Source: Euglena gracilis
Lineage: Eukaryota; Euglenida; Euglenophyceae; Euglenales
Assembly (NCBI GenBank): GCA_039621445.1
Contig: CP154956.1
Span: forward strand, 76,112,192-76,176,191
DNA: 64,000 nt
Direction: 5' to 3'
Shown piece by piece: positions 1-10,410 of the stretch. The position numbers and the translations under genes were made by a program. Position 1 is the stretch's first letter, and every line of letters begins with the position of its first letter. The notes beneath the pieces are model-generated. The model was not told the origin of the DNA. It did not search any database and saw only the letters and a list, made by a program, of their open reading frames with translations.

Positions 1-1580
1 ATGCGCGCCTGGCCCTTGGGTCGGTTACCCCCCGGAAGGGATTTTGTTATTGGAGGGCGGGGGGGGGTGCGGGGGGGGGGGGCGGCAGCCCCCCCCCCCC
101 CGCTAGACGACCAAGGGCGCCGAAGGCGCCTTAGGACTGTTTTGTTTACGGTGCGCGTGGCATTACATGCGCGCCTGGCCCTTGGGTCGGTTACCCCCCG
201 GAGGGGATTTTGTTATTGGAGGGCGGGGGGGGGGGGGGGGGGGGGGGGGGGGCGGCAGCCCCCCCCCACCCGCAGACGACCAAGGCCGCCGAAGGCGCCT
301 TAGGACTGTTTTGTTTACGGTGCGCGTGGCATTACATGCGCGCCTGGCCCTTGGGTCGGTTACCCCCCGGAGGGGATTTTGTTATTGGAGGGCGGGGGGG
401 GGGTGGGGGGGGGGGGGGCGGCAGCCCCCCCCCGCTAGACGACCAAGGGCGCCGAAGGCGCCTTAGGACTGTTTTGTTTACGGTGCGCGTGGCATTACAT
501 GCGCGCCTGGCCCTTGGGTCGGTTACCCCCCGGAAGGGATTTTGTTATTGGAGGGCGGGGGGGGGGGGGGGGGGGGGGGGGCGGTGCGGCCCCCCCCCCC
601 CCCCCGCTAGACGACCAAGGGCGCCGAAGGCGCCTTGGAACTGTTTTGTTTACGGTGCGCGTGGCATTACATGCGCGCCTGGCCCTTGGTTCGGTTACCC
701 CCCGGAGGGGATTTTGTTATTGGAGGGCGGGGGGGGGGGGGGGGGGGGGGCGGCAGCCCCCCCCCCCCCCTAGACGACCCAGGGCGCCGAAGGCGCCTTA
801 GGACTGTTTTGTTTACGGTGCGCGTGGCATTACATGCGCGCCTGGCCCTTGGGTCGGTTACCCCCCGGAGGGGATTTTGTTATTGGAGGGCGGGGGGGGT
901 GCGGGGGGGGGCGGCAGCCCCCCCCCGCTAGACGACCAAGGGCGCCGAAGGCGCCTTAGGACTGTTTTGTTTACGGTGCGCGTGGCATTACATGCGCGCC
1001 TGGCCCTTGGGTCGGTTACCCCCCGGAGGGGATTTTGTTATTGGAGGGCGGGGGGGTGCGGGGGGGGGGGGGGGCGGCAGCCCCACCCCCCCGCTAGACG
1101 ATTACATGCGCGCCTGGCCCTGGGTCGGTTACCCCCCGGAAGGGATTTTGTTATTGGAGGGCGGGGGGGGGTGCGGGGGGGGGCGGCAGCCCCCCCCCGC
1201 TAGACGACCAAGGGCGCCGAAGGCGCCTTAGGACTGTTTTGTTTACGGTGCGCGTGGCATTACATGCGTGCCTGGCCCTGGGTTGGTTACCCCCCCCAGG
1301 GGATTTTGTTATTGGAGGGCGGGGGGGGTGTGGGGGGGGGGGGGGCGGCAGCCCCCCCCCGCTAGACGACCAAGGGCGCCGAAGGCGCCTTAGGACTGTT
1401 TTGTTTACGGTGCGCGTAGCATTACATGCGCGCCTGGCCCTGGGTCGGTTACCCCCCGGAGGGATTTTGTTATTGGAGGGCGGGGGGGGGGGGTGCGGGG
1501 GGGGGGGCGGCAGCCCCCCCCGCTAGACGACCAAGGGCGCCGAAGGCGCCTTAGGACTGTTTTGTTTACGGTGCGCGTAG
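1..1580 (+). repeat. 165-bp tandem satellite, ten units
   Basis: Ten head-to-tail units start at 1, 167, 336, 499, 671, 834, 992, 1106, 1264 and 1426 (spacing mostly 158-172 bp; the unit at 992 lacks about 50 bp at its end). Each unit has a GGATTTTGTTATTGG segment, a poly-G run of variable length, GGCGGCAG, a poly-C run, GCTAGACGACCAAGG, the hairpin GGCGCCGAAGGCGCC and a TTTACGGTGCGCGTGGCATT segment. Units differ mainly in the length of the G and C runs. The window starts inside the array, so it may be longer. The long glycine/proline ORFs here are artefacts of G and C runs. Confidence 0.9.
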
Positions 1581-1837
1581 TTCGCATATCGGGGTTCCTT
1601 CGGGAGCACGATTTGGCCCTCCTACTACGGCCTCCTCCGGGGGGGGGGGGCGCCCCCCCCCCCCCCCCGGACCCCCACCCGTCCAACTGGACTCCTGGAC
1701 AAAGACAAGTTTCACAGAACTGGCGCAAAAAGAACATATTACCCAATTTTTTTGGCAAATGGACCCCCGAATGGGGGTTTCTGAAGGCATTTGGGTGGGT
1801 TTCGAGTCATTTTCCTTCATATTTCAATGATTTTTTT
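1581..1837. other. spacer with MITE-like G/C block
   Basis: No gene seen. CCTCCTCCGG followed by opposed G and C runs (about 1630-1670) resembles blocks at 4530-4580 and 6070-6130, where it is followed by AATAACAAAATCCCC or a close variant. The rest is unique AT-rich sequence. Confidence 0.4.
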
Positions 1838-1960
1838 TTGGAGGGGGGGGGGGCTTAAAAACTTTTTTGGAGGGGGGGGTGGACTTAAAATTGGTGGTCG
1901 GGCCGACTAGTCGGCCCGACCACCAATGGTCGGTAGGCCATCACCAACAGTCGGTACCGT

Positions 1961-2935
1961 CAATGGGTCGGCGGCCCAGAACGGGGCGCCGGCGGGTCGA
2001 AAAACGCTCGTTTTTGGCTCAAAAACAGTTTTTCTGGGTCCGGGAGGCCAAAAAACATGGTTTCGGGCAAAAAAATTTTTTTCGATTTTTCTCGACTTTT
2101 TTGACCCGGTTTTGACCCAAAGTCAATGGGTCGGCGGACCAAAACGTGGCGCCGGCGGGTCGAAAAACGCTCGTTTTCGGCTCGAAAACAGTTTTTCCGG
2201 GTCCGGGAGGCCAAAAAACATCGTTTTGGGCAAAAAAAAAAATCGATTTTTTTCGACTTTTTTGACCCGGTTTTGACCCAAAGTCAATGGGTCGGCGGCC
2301 CAGAACGGGGCGCCGGCGGGTCGAAAAACGCTCGTTTTTGGCTCAAAAACAGTTTTTCTGGGTCCGGGAGGCCAAAAAACATGGTTTCGGGCAAAATTTT
2401 TTTTTCGATTTTTCTCGACTTTTTTGACCCGGTTTTGACCCAAAGTCAATGGGTCGGCGGCCCAAAACGGGGCGCCGGCGGGTCGAAAAACGCTCGTTTT
2501 CGGCTCGAAAACAGTTTTTCCGGGTCCGGGAGGCCAAAAAACATCGTTTTGGGCAAAAAAAAATTCGATTTTTTTCGACTTTTTTGACCCGGTTTTGACC
2601 CAAAGTCAATGGGTCGGCGGCCCAGAACGGGGCGCCGGCGGGTCGAAAAACGCTCGTTTTTGGCTCAAAAACAGTTTTTCTGGGTCCGGGAGGCCAAAAA
2701 ACATGGTTTCGGGCAAAAAATTTTTTTTCGATTTTTCTCGACTTTTTTGACCCGGTTTTGACCCAAAGTCAATGGGTCGGCGGCCCAAAATGGGGCGCCG
2801 GCGGGTCGAAAAACGCCCGTTTTTGGCTCAAAAACAAATTTTCCGGGTCCGGGAGGCCAACAAACATCGTTTCGGGCAAAAAAAAATTTTTCCGATTTTT
2901 TTCGACTTTTTTGGCCGAAAACGGCTAAGGCGAAC
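1961..2935 (+). repeat. 162-bp satellite with alternating (dimeric) units
   Basis: Six units begin CAATGGGTCGGCGG at 1961, 2124, 2285, 2447, 2607 and 2770 (period 160-163 bp). Units 1, 3 and 5 share TTTTTGGCTCAAAAACAG and an ATGGTTTCGGGC variant; units 2 and 4 share TTTTCGGCTCGAAAACAG and ATCGTTTTGGGC. The real period is therefore a dimer of about 323 bp, a higher-order repeat. The last unit mixes both types and decays after about 2900. Confidence 0.9.
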
Positions 2936-3480
2936 AGAGGGAAAAGTGTACAAAATGGCCTGAAACGGCCCAAATTGGCCAAAAAACGCCCATATCTCGG
3001 GCTGGGCGGGGAGTTGTGGGGAAACCAAAATCCCAGTAGATAGAGCGTTCCAAGGGCTTTAATTTATGTCTCCGGACATTTCCTTTGATTTTGCATCATT
3101 TTGGAGAAATTTTGAAAACATCGATTTTTTGACCCCCCACCCCCCGAAAACGGCTAAGTCGAACAGTGGGAAAAGTGTACAAAACGGCCATCCGGGACGA
3201 AAACGGCCGTATCTCGGGCTAAGCGGGGAGTTGCGGGGAAATCAAAATACCGGTAGATGGGGCGTTCCAAGGGCTTCAAATTAGGTCTCCGGACATTTCC
3301 TTTGATTTGGCTTCATTTTGGAGATATTTTGAAAATTGACATTTTTTGGCCGAAATGGCAGAGTCCAAAGGGGGGGGGGCTTATCCAGGGGGGGCGGGTA
3401 AATCCTACCGAGTTTGGACCCCTTCGCGCGTGAATAACTCGGGCCTGGCGGGGAGTTGAGGGTCAAACCCAGGTGATTCG
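2936..3480. repeat. decayed dispersed repeat, inverted copies elsewhere
   Basis: Two diverged copies of a roughly 240-bp sequence (about 2925-3120 and 3150-3360) contain GGGAAAAGTGTACAAAA, CGGGCTGGGCGGGGAGTTG and GGACATTTCCTTTGATTT. Inverted relatives lie at 27240-27480. The segment 3395-3480 (GGACCCCTTCGCGCG, GGCCTGGCGGGGAGTTGA) has an inverted relative at 42290-42410. No gene. Confidence 0.6.
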
Positions 3481-3806
3481 GAAACTAGGAATCCAGTCGC
3501 TCGCGACTGAAAAAAAAAATCCCGTGAACGGGGCCGGGATCATGGCCAGAGCCCAGGTGGCCAATTAGGGGGGGGGGTTACTCATTGCAAGGGAAAATGC
3601 CTTTATTCGGGTGTTTACGGGGGTTCACGGCTATGAAGGACGGGGTCCAGGTGGCCAATTAGGGGGGGGGTAGGGGTAACCCCCCCTAATTGTCCCCCCC
3701 CCCTAATTCCGGCCGCCCGGAGGGCGGCCAAATAGGGGGGGGGTGTTGGTATATAACCTTAGGGCCATTTTTGGGCACTTTTGATGACATTTTAGGAATG
3801 AAAAAA
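3481..3806. other. intergenic, short duplicated motif
   Basis: CCAGGTGGCCAATTAGGGGG occurs at about 3554 and 3648, and a G run is mirrored by CCCCCCCTAATT near 3695-3720. Nothing gene-like is seen. Confidence 0.35.
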
Positions 3807-3935
3807 AACGGACGCCGGGTTTTGGACAGAACCGGGGATCCTAACGCCGGGTTTTAGGAGAGAACCGGCGTCCGGAAAACCCGTGGGGGGGGGACACCGG
3901 TTCTGTCCTGAACCCGGCGTCCCAAACGCCGGTTC
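3807..3935. repeat. CCGGCGT inverted-repeat cluster
   Basis: Alternating GACGCCGG(G)TTTT, GGACAGAACCGGCGT and mirror images form nested hairpins. The same module recurs at 11123-11250, 11428-11480, 12925-13055, 15418-15625 and 16468-16592, so it is a dispersed hairpin-forming family. Confidence 0.7.
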
Positions 3936-4224
3936 AAAGGAGCTCTTGAGGTCCATTTTTTGGTTCTTGTTCACTATTTGACCGCCACCCCCCAAATGGC
4001 AGAGTCGAAAATTTTTGGTGCTTGAAGGAATAGGGTCAGGGTTTGGGTTAGGGTTAGGTGGCGGCTCCGTGCGGATTCCTGGCCATGCTCCTTCTGGAGG
4101 TCGGGCCGACCTAGGTCGGGCCGACCATTGGCCATGGCTTATCGACCTCTGGAGGTCGGGCTGACCAGGTCGGCCCGACCTCCAATAATCCGCAATACCC
4201 CCCCCCCTTTTTTGGAAATTTAAG

Positions 4225-4712
4225 CCCCCCCCCCTCAAAATTTGATTCTCTTATTTCAATTCGAAATGAACGTAAACCCATCGGAATGTCCTTAGAAACG
4301 TCAAAAAACGTCCCAAATTCAAAAAAAAAATTGTGAAAAATGGCTAAATCAAGTGAGATCCATGGCCAATGACTAAAATTCCTTTGGTGTGCAATGCGCC
4401 AAATCCTAGCCCCACCCTTACCCCTGACCTTGACCCTGACCCTAACCCTGACCCTGACGCTAACCCTAACCCAGCTCTTTCATCCCACATTGACAAAAAA
4501 ATTGAAAAACGCGAACTTAGTCGGCCTATGGCCTCCTCCGGGGGGGGGCTGCCGCCCCCCCCCCCCCGGAACCCCCCCCCCGCCTAAATAACAAAATCCC
4601 CTTCTGTGTGCAAGGCAAGGATGGCCAAAACAAGTATCTTCTTTGAGGCCAGAAAAATTTGTGATGTTTGTAGCCGGCTGTTCAGAAACGTGATAAATTG
4701 GCCCCTGCAAGG
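4225..4712 (+). repeat. direct repeat R1, copy 1
   Basis: About 490 bp, starting near TCAAAATTTGATTCTC and ending CCCTGCAAGGTACC, recur at 5778-6335. Both copies contain a degenerate CCCTAACCCTGACC tract, a CCTCCTCCGG G/C block and AAATAACAAAATCCCC or a close variant. Copy 2 has an extra stretch near 6180-6255. Confidence 0.75.
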
Positions 4713-4769
4713 TACCGGCTCCATGCGGATTACTGGCCATGCTACTTCTGGAGGTCGGGCCGACCTAGG

Positions 4770-4845
4770 TAAACGGGCGCCTGAATGGAAATCGACTGTC
4801 ATAAACGGGCGCCTGAATGGAAATCGACTGACATAAACGGTTTCC
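4770..4845 (+). repeat. 31-bp tandem repeat, short array
   Basis: AAACGGGCGCCTGAATGG plus AAATCGACTGTCAT repeats about 2.3 times; the same unit forms a longer array at 5537-5700, and relatives appear at 24140-24330 and 24660-24710. Confidence 0.75.
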
Positions 4846-4989
4846 AATGTCTTGGAAATCGACCAACCTTTTGTTTCCTTTTTTAAATGCCTTTTTGTTC
4901 CGTTTTGGGACATTTTCAGTTTCAGCCTGAAACCTGTTAATGTCGACCAACTTTTTTTCGGAATGCTTTTTTCTTTTTTTCAATCTCTA

Positions 4990-5112
4990 TAGCAAGAACT
5001 GCTTCTTAAACGCAGACTCTGACCTGAGTCTGCGTTTCAAAACGCAGACTCAGGCCGAATAACAGACTCAGCGTTTCGAAACAGAGACTCAGGCCAGAGT
5101 CTGCGTTTTATT
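4990..5112. repeat. AACGCAGACTC palindromic cluster
   Basis: AACGCAGACTC and its complement GAGTCTGCGTTT alternate several times, so the stretch can fold into stem-loops. It resembles the other palindrome islands but with its own core sequence. The following 5113-5530 shows no gene or clear repeat. Confidence 0.55.
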
Positions 5113-5536
5113 ACAAACACAGATTTTGACCAAAGCCATGAACACAGCCTTTTGCTATGAACACAGCCTTGGCCCGAAATCCGATGATGTCAATATAATT
5201 GCAATACAGGCGTCGATCCCAGAAAATAGGGTTGACATTGCCAAATAACTCCTCACCCGAAAGCTTTTCTTTTAGATGACCAGTGATGACAACTGGTTCA
5301 GGACAAATATGCCGAATGCTGTTTCTGAAGATCCAGAAAATAATAATCTTAAGTACCGTCTTTCCGTCTGTTCCATTCAAAGTTCAGCCAGCTGTGATCA
5401 CCTGCCCACAAAATTTGGTTTTTGTCTGATCCATAACTCCTCCACAACCCCATAGGACCAAACATGTCAAAAAAAATGAAAATACAAAATGTCCAAAAAA
5501 TCACTAAAAATTCCCAATCTGACTAGCAACAGATTT

Positions 5537-5700
5537 CAATGGAATGGAAATCGACTTTCAATAAACGGGCGCCTGAATGGAAATCGACTGTCATAAACGG
5601 GCGCCTGAATGGAAATCGGCTTTCATAAACGGGCGCCTGAATGGAAATCGACTTTCATAAACGGGCGCCTGAATGGAAATCGACCGACATAAACAATTTC
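5537..5700 (+). repeat. 31-bp tandem repeat, five copies
   Basis: Five near-identical copies of a unit with AAACGGGCGCCTGAATGG and AAATCGACTTTCAT. The unit contains GGGCGCC, also part of the wider hairpin theme in this region. Confidence 0.8.
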
Positions 5701-5777
5701 AGCCTGAAATCGTTTAATGTCAGTAGAATTTCAAGACAGGCGTCGGGCCCAGAAAATAGGTTTTAATTTTTAAGCCC

Positions 5778-6335
5778 CCCCCCTCAAAAATTTGATTCTC
5801 TTATTTCAATTCAAAATGAACGTACACCCATCCGAATGTCCTTAGAAACGTCAAAAAACGTCCCAAATTCAAAAAAGTTGTGAAAAATGGCTAAATCAGG
5901 TGAGATCCATGGCCAATGACAAAAATCCTTTGGTGTGCAATGCCCATACCCTTACCCTACACCTACCCCCACCCCTGACCGTGACCCTAACCCTGACCCT
6001 GACCCTAACCCTAACCCAGCTCTTTCATCCCATATTGGAAAAAAAATAAAAAATGCGAACTTAGTCGGCCTACGGCCTCCTCCGGGGGAGGCTGCCGCCC
6101 CCCCCCCCCCCCCGGACCCCCCCCGCCTAAAATATCAAAATCCCCTTGTGTGTGCAAGGCAAGGATGGCCAAAACGCGCTCCCCAACAAAATCACTTTGT
6201 GCTAACTTTGTCGGATTTCAGTGACGGTCGGATGGTCGGATCGGAGCAAACAAGTATCTTCTTTGAGGCCAGAAAATTTTTTTATGTTTGTAGCCGGCTG
6301 TTCAGAAACGTGATAAATTGGCCCCTACAAGGTAC
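5778..6335 (+). repeat. direct repeat R1, copy 2
   Basis: Second copy of the 4225-4712 sequence, with a longer CCCTAACCCTGACC tract (5945-6020) and an extra stretch near 6180-6255. Its right end abuts repeat R2 at GGTACCAGCTACCCC. Confidence 0.75.
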
Positions 6336-6800
6336 CAGCTACCCCAAAGAGCCGCCCAACTAGGGTTAAAAACATGGGGGGACCCTCGCTCGGCGCCTTC
6401 GGCGCCTCGCTCGGGTCCCCCCATGTTTTTAACCCCAGTTGGGCGGCCCTTTGGGTTCGCTGGGTACCTTGTAGAGACCAATCTAACAACGTTGAGCGGG
6501 AAATGTTCTGCTGTTTGGATAAGAATCGTAACCCTAACCCTACTCCTCCAAATAACGTCAGAAATTCTTTTTTACCACAGGTTGATGCCATCAGGAATTC
6601 TTTTTGTGCAAAAATTGCGCATTTTATGCTCCACAGGGTTTGGCCAAGGGTTTGGATGCTTTTGAAAAAGAAAACCATTGAGGTCGTTGCTATCGACCAT
6701 GTGGTCGGCCCGACCTCCAATTGGTCGGGCCGACCATATGGTCGGTAACCCAAACAGGTCGGGCCGACCAGGTCGGCCCGACCTATAGTCAAAAGTCCTT
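6336..6800 (+). repeat. direct repeat R2, copy 1, with long hairpin
   Basis: This block recurs at 7142-7592. It starts with CAGCTACCCCAAAGAGCC, contains a hairpin (about 6345-6470) whose arms carry AAACATGGGGGGACCC and whose centre is GGCGCCTTCGGCGCC, then CCCTAACCCTACTCC, and ends in GGTCGGCCCGACC palindromes. The second copy lacks the hairpin centre. Confidence 0.8.
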
Positions 6801-7141
6801 TGAAACCGTGTTTGGGCCAATTTCGAGACTTTAAAAGTCTTAAATCTTCACCCAAAACACGGTTTCAAACAAGAACAGTGTTTTGGGCCATGGTTTTAGG
6901 GGGGCCCAGGGGCGACCGCGGCGCTTTCGGCGCCGCGGTCCCCGCCCCTGGGCTCCCCCTAACTCTTGGCCCAAACACAGTTCTTGACACAGAAAAAAGG
7001 GGGGGGGTAATGCGGAATTTTGGCCATTTCTGTCGACCTCCAGAGGTCGGCCCGACCATGGTCGGGCCGACCATAGGTCAGGCCGACCTAGGTCGGCCCG
7101 ACCTCCAGAACTAGCATGGCCAATATTCCGCCCGGGGCCCA
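6801..7141. repeat. hairpin and TCGGSCCGA palindromes between R2 copies
   Basis: A long imperfect palindrome (about 6885-6975) has CCATGGTTTTAGGGGG on one arm and a CGGCGCTTTCGGCGCCG core. At 7035-7112 several GGTCGGSCCGACC palindromes follow. No gene is visible. Confidence 0.6.
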
Positions 7142-7592
7142 AGGTACCAGCTACCCCAAAGAGCCGCCCAACTAGGGTTAATACAGGGACCCTCGCTCGG
7201 GTCCCCCCATGTTTTTAACCCCAGTTGGGCGGCTCTTTGGGTTCGCTGGGTACCTTGTAGAGACCAATCTAACAACGTTGAGCGGGAAATGTTCTGCTGG
7301 TTGGATAAGAATCGTAACCCTAACCCTACTCCTTCAAATAACGTCAGAAATTCTTTTTTACCACGGGTTGATGCCATCAGGAATTCTTTTTGTGCTAAAA
7401 TTGCGCTTTTTATGCTCCACAGGGTTTGGCCAAGGTTTTGGATGCTTTTGAAAAGGGAAACCATTGAGGTCGTTGCTATCGACCATGTGGTCGGCCCGAC
7501 CTCCAATTGGTCGGGCCGACCATATGGTCGGTAACCCAAACAGGTCGGGCCGACCAGGTCGGCCCGACCTATAGTCAAAAGTCCTTTGAAAC
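7142..7592 (+). repeat. direct repeat R2, copy 2
   Basis: Nearly identical to 6336-6800 but missing the GGCGCC hairpin centre. The two copies start about 810 bp apart, in the same orientation. Confidence 0.8.
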
Positions 7593-8076
7593 GAAAGTGG
7601 CCATTTTGAGGGGGGTAAAGCAAATTTGACAAAAAATGCCATGCCACCGGCTCCGTGCGGAAAATCGCGGGTGACCAAATTGCGGGTCGGGCCGACCTGG
7701 TCGGCCCGACCTGTGGTCGGCCCGACCTGTGTGGGTGGCTTACCGACCTGTGTGGGTCGGGCCGACCAGGTCGGGCCGACCCACAATATTCCGCACTACC
7801 CCCCCCTTTTTTGAAATTTAAGCCCCCCCCCTGAAAAAAATTTATGTGCAAATCACCCCAAAACCAGTCAAAACCCACTGAAATGGCTCCAGAACCCCCC
7901 AATCCGGGGTGAATATGCCAAAACTTGGGGGCAAAATGCCCATTTTGGGCCACTTTTGGGAAAAGCATAGGGGGTGCTCCCCGGGCAGTCAATTAGGGGG
8001 GGGGGTTGAAACCCTTTTTGCAGGGGGGGGGGGGCGGGGGTTTGGTCAATTCGGGGGGGTTCAATTAGGGGGGGGG

Positions 8077-8650
8077 GTAACAAAATCCCTTTGCTGCCGG
8101 ACCGTTTTGTGTGCATGCGCAATCAGACACCCATTGTCGGAGGACGCCTTCGGCGCCCTTGGTCGTCTAGCGGGGGGGCTGCCGCCCCCCCCCGCAACCC
8201 CCCCCCCCCGCCCACCAATAACAAAATCCCTTTGCTGCCGGACCGTTTTGTGTGCATGCGCAATCAGACACCCATTGTCGGAGGGCGCCTTCGGCGCCCT
8301 TGGTCGTCTAGCGGGGGGGGGCTGCCGCCCCCCCCCCCCCCCCCCCCCCCCCCCCCCACCCCCCAATAACAAAATCCCTTTGCTGCCGGACCGTTTTGCT
8401 TGAGGGGGGGGGGGGTTGAAACATTTTTTTCAAAGGGGGGGGGGGGGGGTTTGGTCAATTAGGGGGGGTTTAATTAGGAGGGGGTAACAAAACCCCTTTG
8501 CTGCTGGACCGTTTTGTGAGCATGCGCAATCAGACGCCCATTGTCAGAGGGCGCCTTCGGCACCCTTGGTTGTCTAGCGGGGGGGGGCTGCCGCCCCCGC
8601 ACCCCCCCGCCCCCCAACAAAAAAAACCCTTTGTTGCCGGACCGTTTTGC
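8077..8650 (-). repeat. three units related to the 1-1580 satellite, inverted
   Basis: Units at about 8077-8220, 8218-8395 and 8485-8650 share, on the opposite strand, the core of the first array: GCGCCTTCGGCGCCCTTGG, TCGTCTAGCG, G run, CTGCCGCC, C run, CCAATAACAAAATCCC. The sequence between cores differs from the first array (TTGCTGCCGGACCGTTTTG and CAATCAGACACCCATTGTC), so only the core is shared. Confidence 0.8.
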
Positions 8651-8654
8651 CCAA

Positions 8655-8870
8655 GACTTCGCCTAACCCCAACCCTAACCCGAAACCCTAAACCTAACCC
8701 TAACCTTGAACGTAACCCGAACCCTAACCCTAAACCAAACCCTAACCTTAAACGTAACCTGAACCCTAACCCCAACCCTAACCCGAAACCCTGACCCTGA
8801 CCCTACACCAAACCCTAATCCGAACCCTGACCCAAACCCTAACCCCAACCCTGACCCAGTTTGTAGGTAT
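8655..8870 (-). repeat. degenerate interstitial telomere-like tract
   Basis: About 215 bp of CCCTAA-like hexamers with many variants (CCCGAA, CCTAAA, CCCTGA). Variation is too high for an active telomere. Similar tracts of either strand lie at 4400-4475, 5945-6020, 12040-12370, 23530-23575, 59030-59500 and 63270-63410. Confidence 0.75.
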
Positions 8871-9713
8871 GTGCAAAGACAATGTTTTTCCCAAGAGTGG
8901 CCCAAAATGGGCATTTTGCCCCCAAGTTTTTGCATATTCACCCCCGATTGGGGGGTTTTGGAGCCATTTCAGTGGGTTTTGACTGGTTTTGGGGTGATTT
9001 GGACATAAGTTTTTTTCAGGGGGGGGGGGGCTTAAATTTCAAAAAGGGGGGGGTAGTGCGGATAATTGTGTTTCCTACCGACCAGGTCGGCACGACCCAC
9101 ACAAGTCGTGCCGACGACCATGGTCGGGCCGACAAGTTGGTCGGGCCGACCCGCAATTTGGTCACCCGCGATTTTCCGACCGGGGCCCCACTCTGAGGGG
9201 GGGGGGTGAGGGTAATGCCCCCCCCCCCCCCCCCGCTGCCGCCCAGCCCCCCCCCCGGACCCCCGTACCGCCCTCTTGACAAAGTAACGTAAACATTGTC
9301 TGATTTCGTGCAAAATCCTAAAAGCAGAAAAAGGAAATTTTGATATAAAATTTCATGTTTTTCTCTGAGGGAAATTTTTCCTTCACAGGGGGGGGGGGCT
9401 TAAAAATCTTCCGAGAGGGGGGGGGGGTGGTCGAATTATTGGTGGTCGCTAGCGAACGGTCGATGGAACCACCAACGGTCGCCAGAGACCGGGTGCCAGA
9501 ATTCGGTAGCTAGCGACCATTGCCGCTAGCGACCGGTCGCTAGCGACCACCAAAAGTTCCATGGCCAATTTTCCGCTCGGAGCCCGAGTAGTGAACAAGT
9601 ACCCATTTGTTTTGCATTTTTGGTACTTTCTGCTCTGCTGTATCGAGACGGGGCGGGGGGGGGTCGTGGGGTCCCACCAGTGCTCCCAACCCCCCTTTAA
9701 AAACGTAAACCAT

Positions 9714-10136
9714 TCACGGGCTTCCCCACGTGAGGAATCGGGGGATCGGGGAATCAATGCACCATCTGGCCCATCCCACCAAAACTTCGTCCAAAGAGGC
9801 AAAAACAACGCCATGCCGGTTGCAAACATCAATGTACTCCAAAAAACATTTCAACGCAGCATGGTTCTTGGGGCCTAGGTCTTCATTTTCACCACCGGTG
9901 GGGAGGGAGCCCAAAAGGGCATCCACTGCTGTGGCTCCTAGGGACCCAGCACCACGTAAAACAGTCAAAAAATCATCTGCGTTAGGGGGGCGGGGCATCT
10001 GAGCTTCCATCATGTTGGCAAAACGCTTCATTGGACTGTGAGGGAAAAAGTTTGGAGGGTAAACAAACATAAAAAAATTCGGATTCCAATCACTAGTGAA
10101 CATGTGCGCACTGGTGATATGTTCACTAGTGCACAT
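9714..10136 (-). pseudogene. partial ORF with possible SAM-like (recombinase core-binding) fold
   Basis: A 140-residue minus-strand ORF, probably starting at an internal Met about residue 36 (MKRFANMMEAQMPRPPNADD). Its C-terminal half (FLEYIDVCNRHGVVFASLDE, then VGWARWC) has hydrophobic spacing like the N-terminal core-binding domain of tyrosine recombinases. It aligns by eye with the ORF at 13883-14569 (CLEFAKLCQHRQASYPELDA, then VAWTGW). No catalytic Arg, His-x-x-Arg or Tyr follows. The gene is incomplete: the downstream frame stops and the surroundings are palindromes. I infer a remnant of a transposon-encoded protein; the fold assignment is tentative. Confidence 0.35.
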
Positions 10137-10215
10137 TTGGGACTAGTGATCAAAAGTGGCCATTCATTAGTGCGCTATAGCGCACTAGTGAATGCCCAAA
10201 GTTCACAAGTGAATG
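10090..10215. repeat. ACTAGTG palindrome cluster
   Basis: TCACTAGTGAACATG, CACTAGTGCACAT, GACTAGTGATC and GCGCACTAGTGAATG follow each other within 125 bp. This is a local palindrome family with its own core, distinct from the TCGCTAGCGA copies at the ends of the island. Confidence 0.6.
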
Positions 10216-10307
10216 CTAAAAACGAGATTTTTGGCCGATAGGGATCTCGTTAGGAACCGCTGGGCTACTGTGGGGAAGCCCGTGAATTTGGGTAACGCTT
10301 TTAAGCC

Positions 10308-10410
10308 AAGATCGGGGTTCAATCACGATTCCCGGTGCGGAAACGGGGGGCGCCTTCGCCGAAGGCGCCCCCCGTTTCCGCACTGGGAATCGTGATTGAA
10401 CCCCGATTTT
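10308..10410. repeat. near-perfect 100-bp palindrome
   Basis: Arms beginning ATCGGGGTTCAATCACG and ending CGTGATTGAACCCCGAT meet at CGCCTTCGCCGAAGGCG; only a few positions mismatch. In RNA or single-stranded DNA it would form one long hairpin. The 10411-11120 sequence that follows holds no gene I can support. Confidence 0.8.

Larger units (their letters stand above)
1838..4245. mobile_element. palindrome island P1 (TCGGSCCGA type) with inverted ends
   Basis: The left end (about 1838-1925: G run, CTTAAAA, second G run, TTGGTGGTCGGGCCGAC) recurs inverted at the right end (about 4120-4245: GACC palindromes, CCAATAATCCGC, C run, TTTAAGCCCCCCC). Next to each end are copies of the palindromes GGTCGGGCCGACC or GGTCGGCCCGACC. 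The interior holds the dimeric satellite (1961-2935), decayed repeat sequence and a CCGGCGT cluster; no convincing gene. The inverted ends suggest a composite or non-autonomous DNA element; boundaries are approximate and I found no target duplication. Confidence 0.5.
7740..9135. mobile_element. foldback element with roughly 240-bp inverted arms
   Basis: The arm 7740-7985 (GACCAGGTCGGGCC, TTTAAGCCCCCCCC, CAAATCACCCCAAAACC, TGGGCCACTTTTGGGAA) recurs inverted at 8880-9130 with few differences. The loop holds units related to the first satellite and a degenerate telomere-like tract. Long arms and a repeat-only loop fit a foldback-type non-autonomous element or an inverted duplication. No coding sequence is seen. 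Confidence 0.7.

Noticed and set aside
1-1580. Long Gly/Pro/Arg ORFs over the first satellite
   Set aside because: They follow from G and C runs in tandem DNA, change frame with run length, and exist in several frames at once.
2123-2790. Basic RPGQKSREKSKK-type ORFs on the minus strand
   Set aside because: They repeat with the 162-bp satellite and have no independent coding signal.
8655-8870. Chromosome end
   Set aside because: The hexamers are highly variable and flanked by more unique and repeated sequence on both sides.
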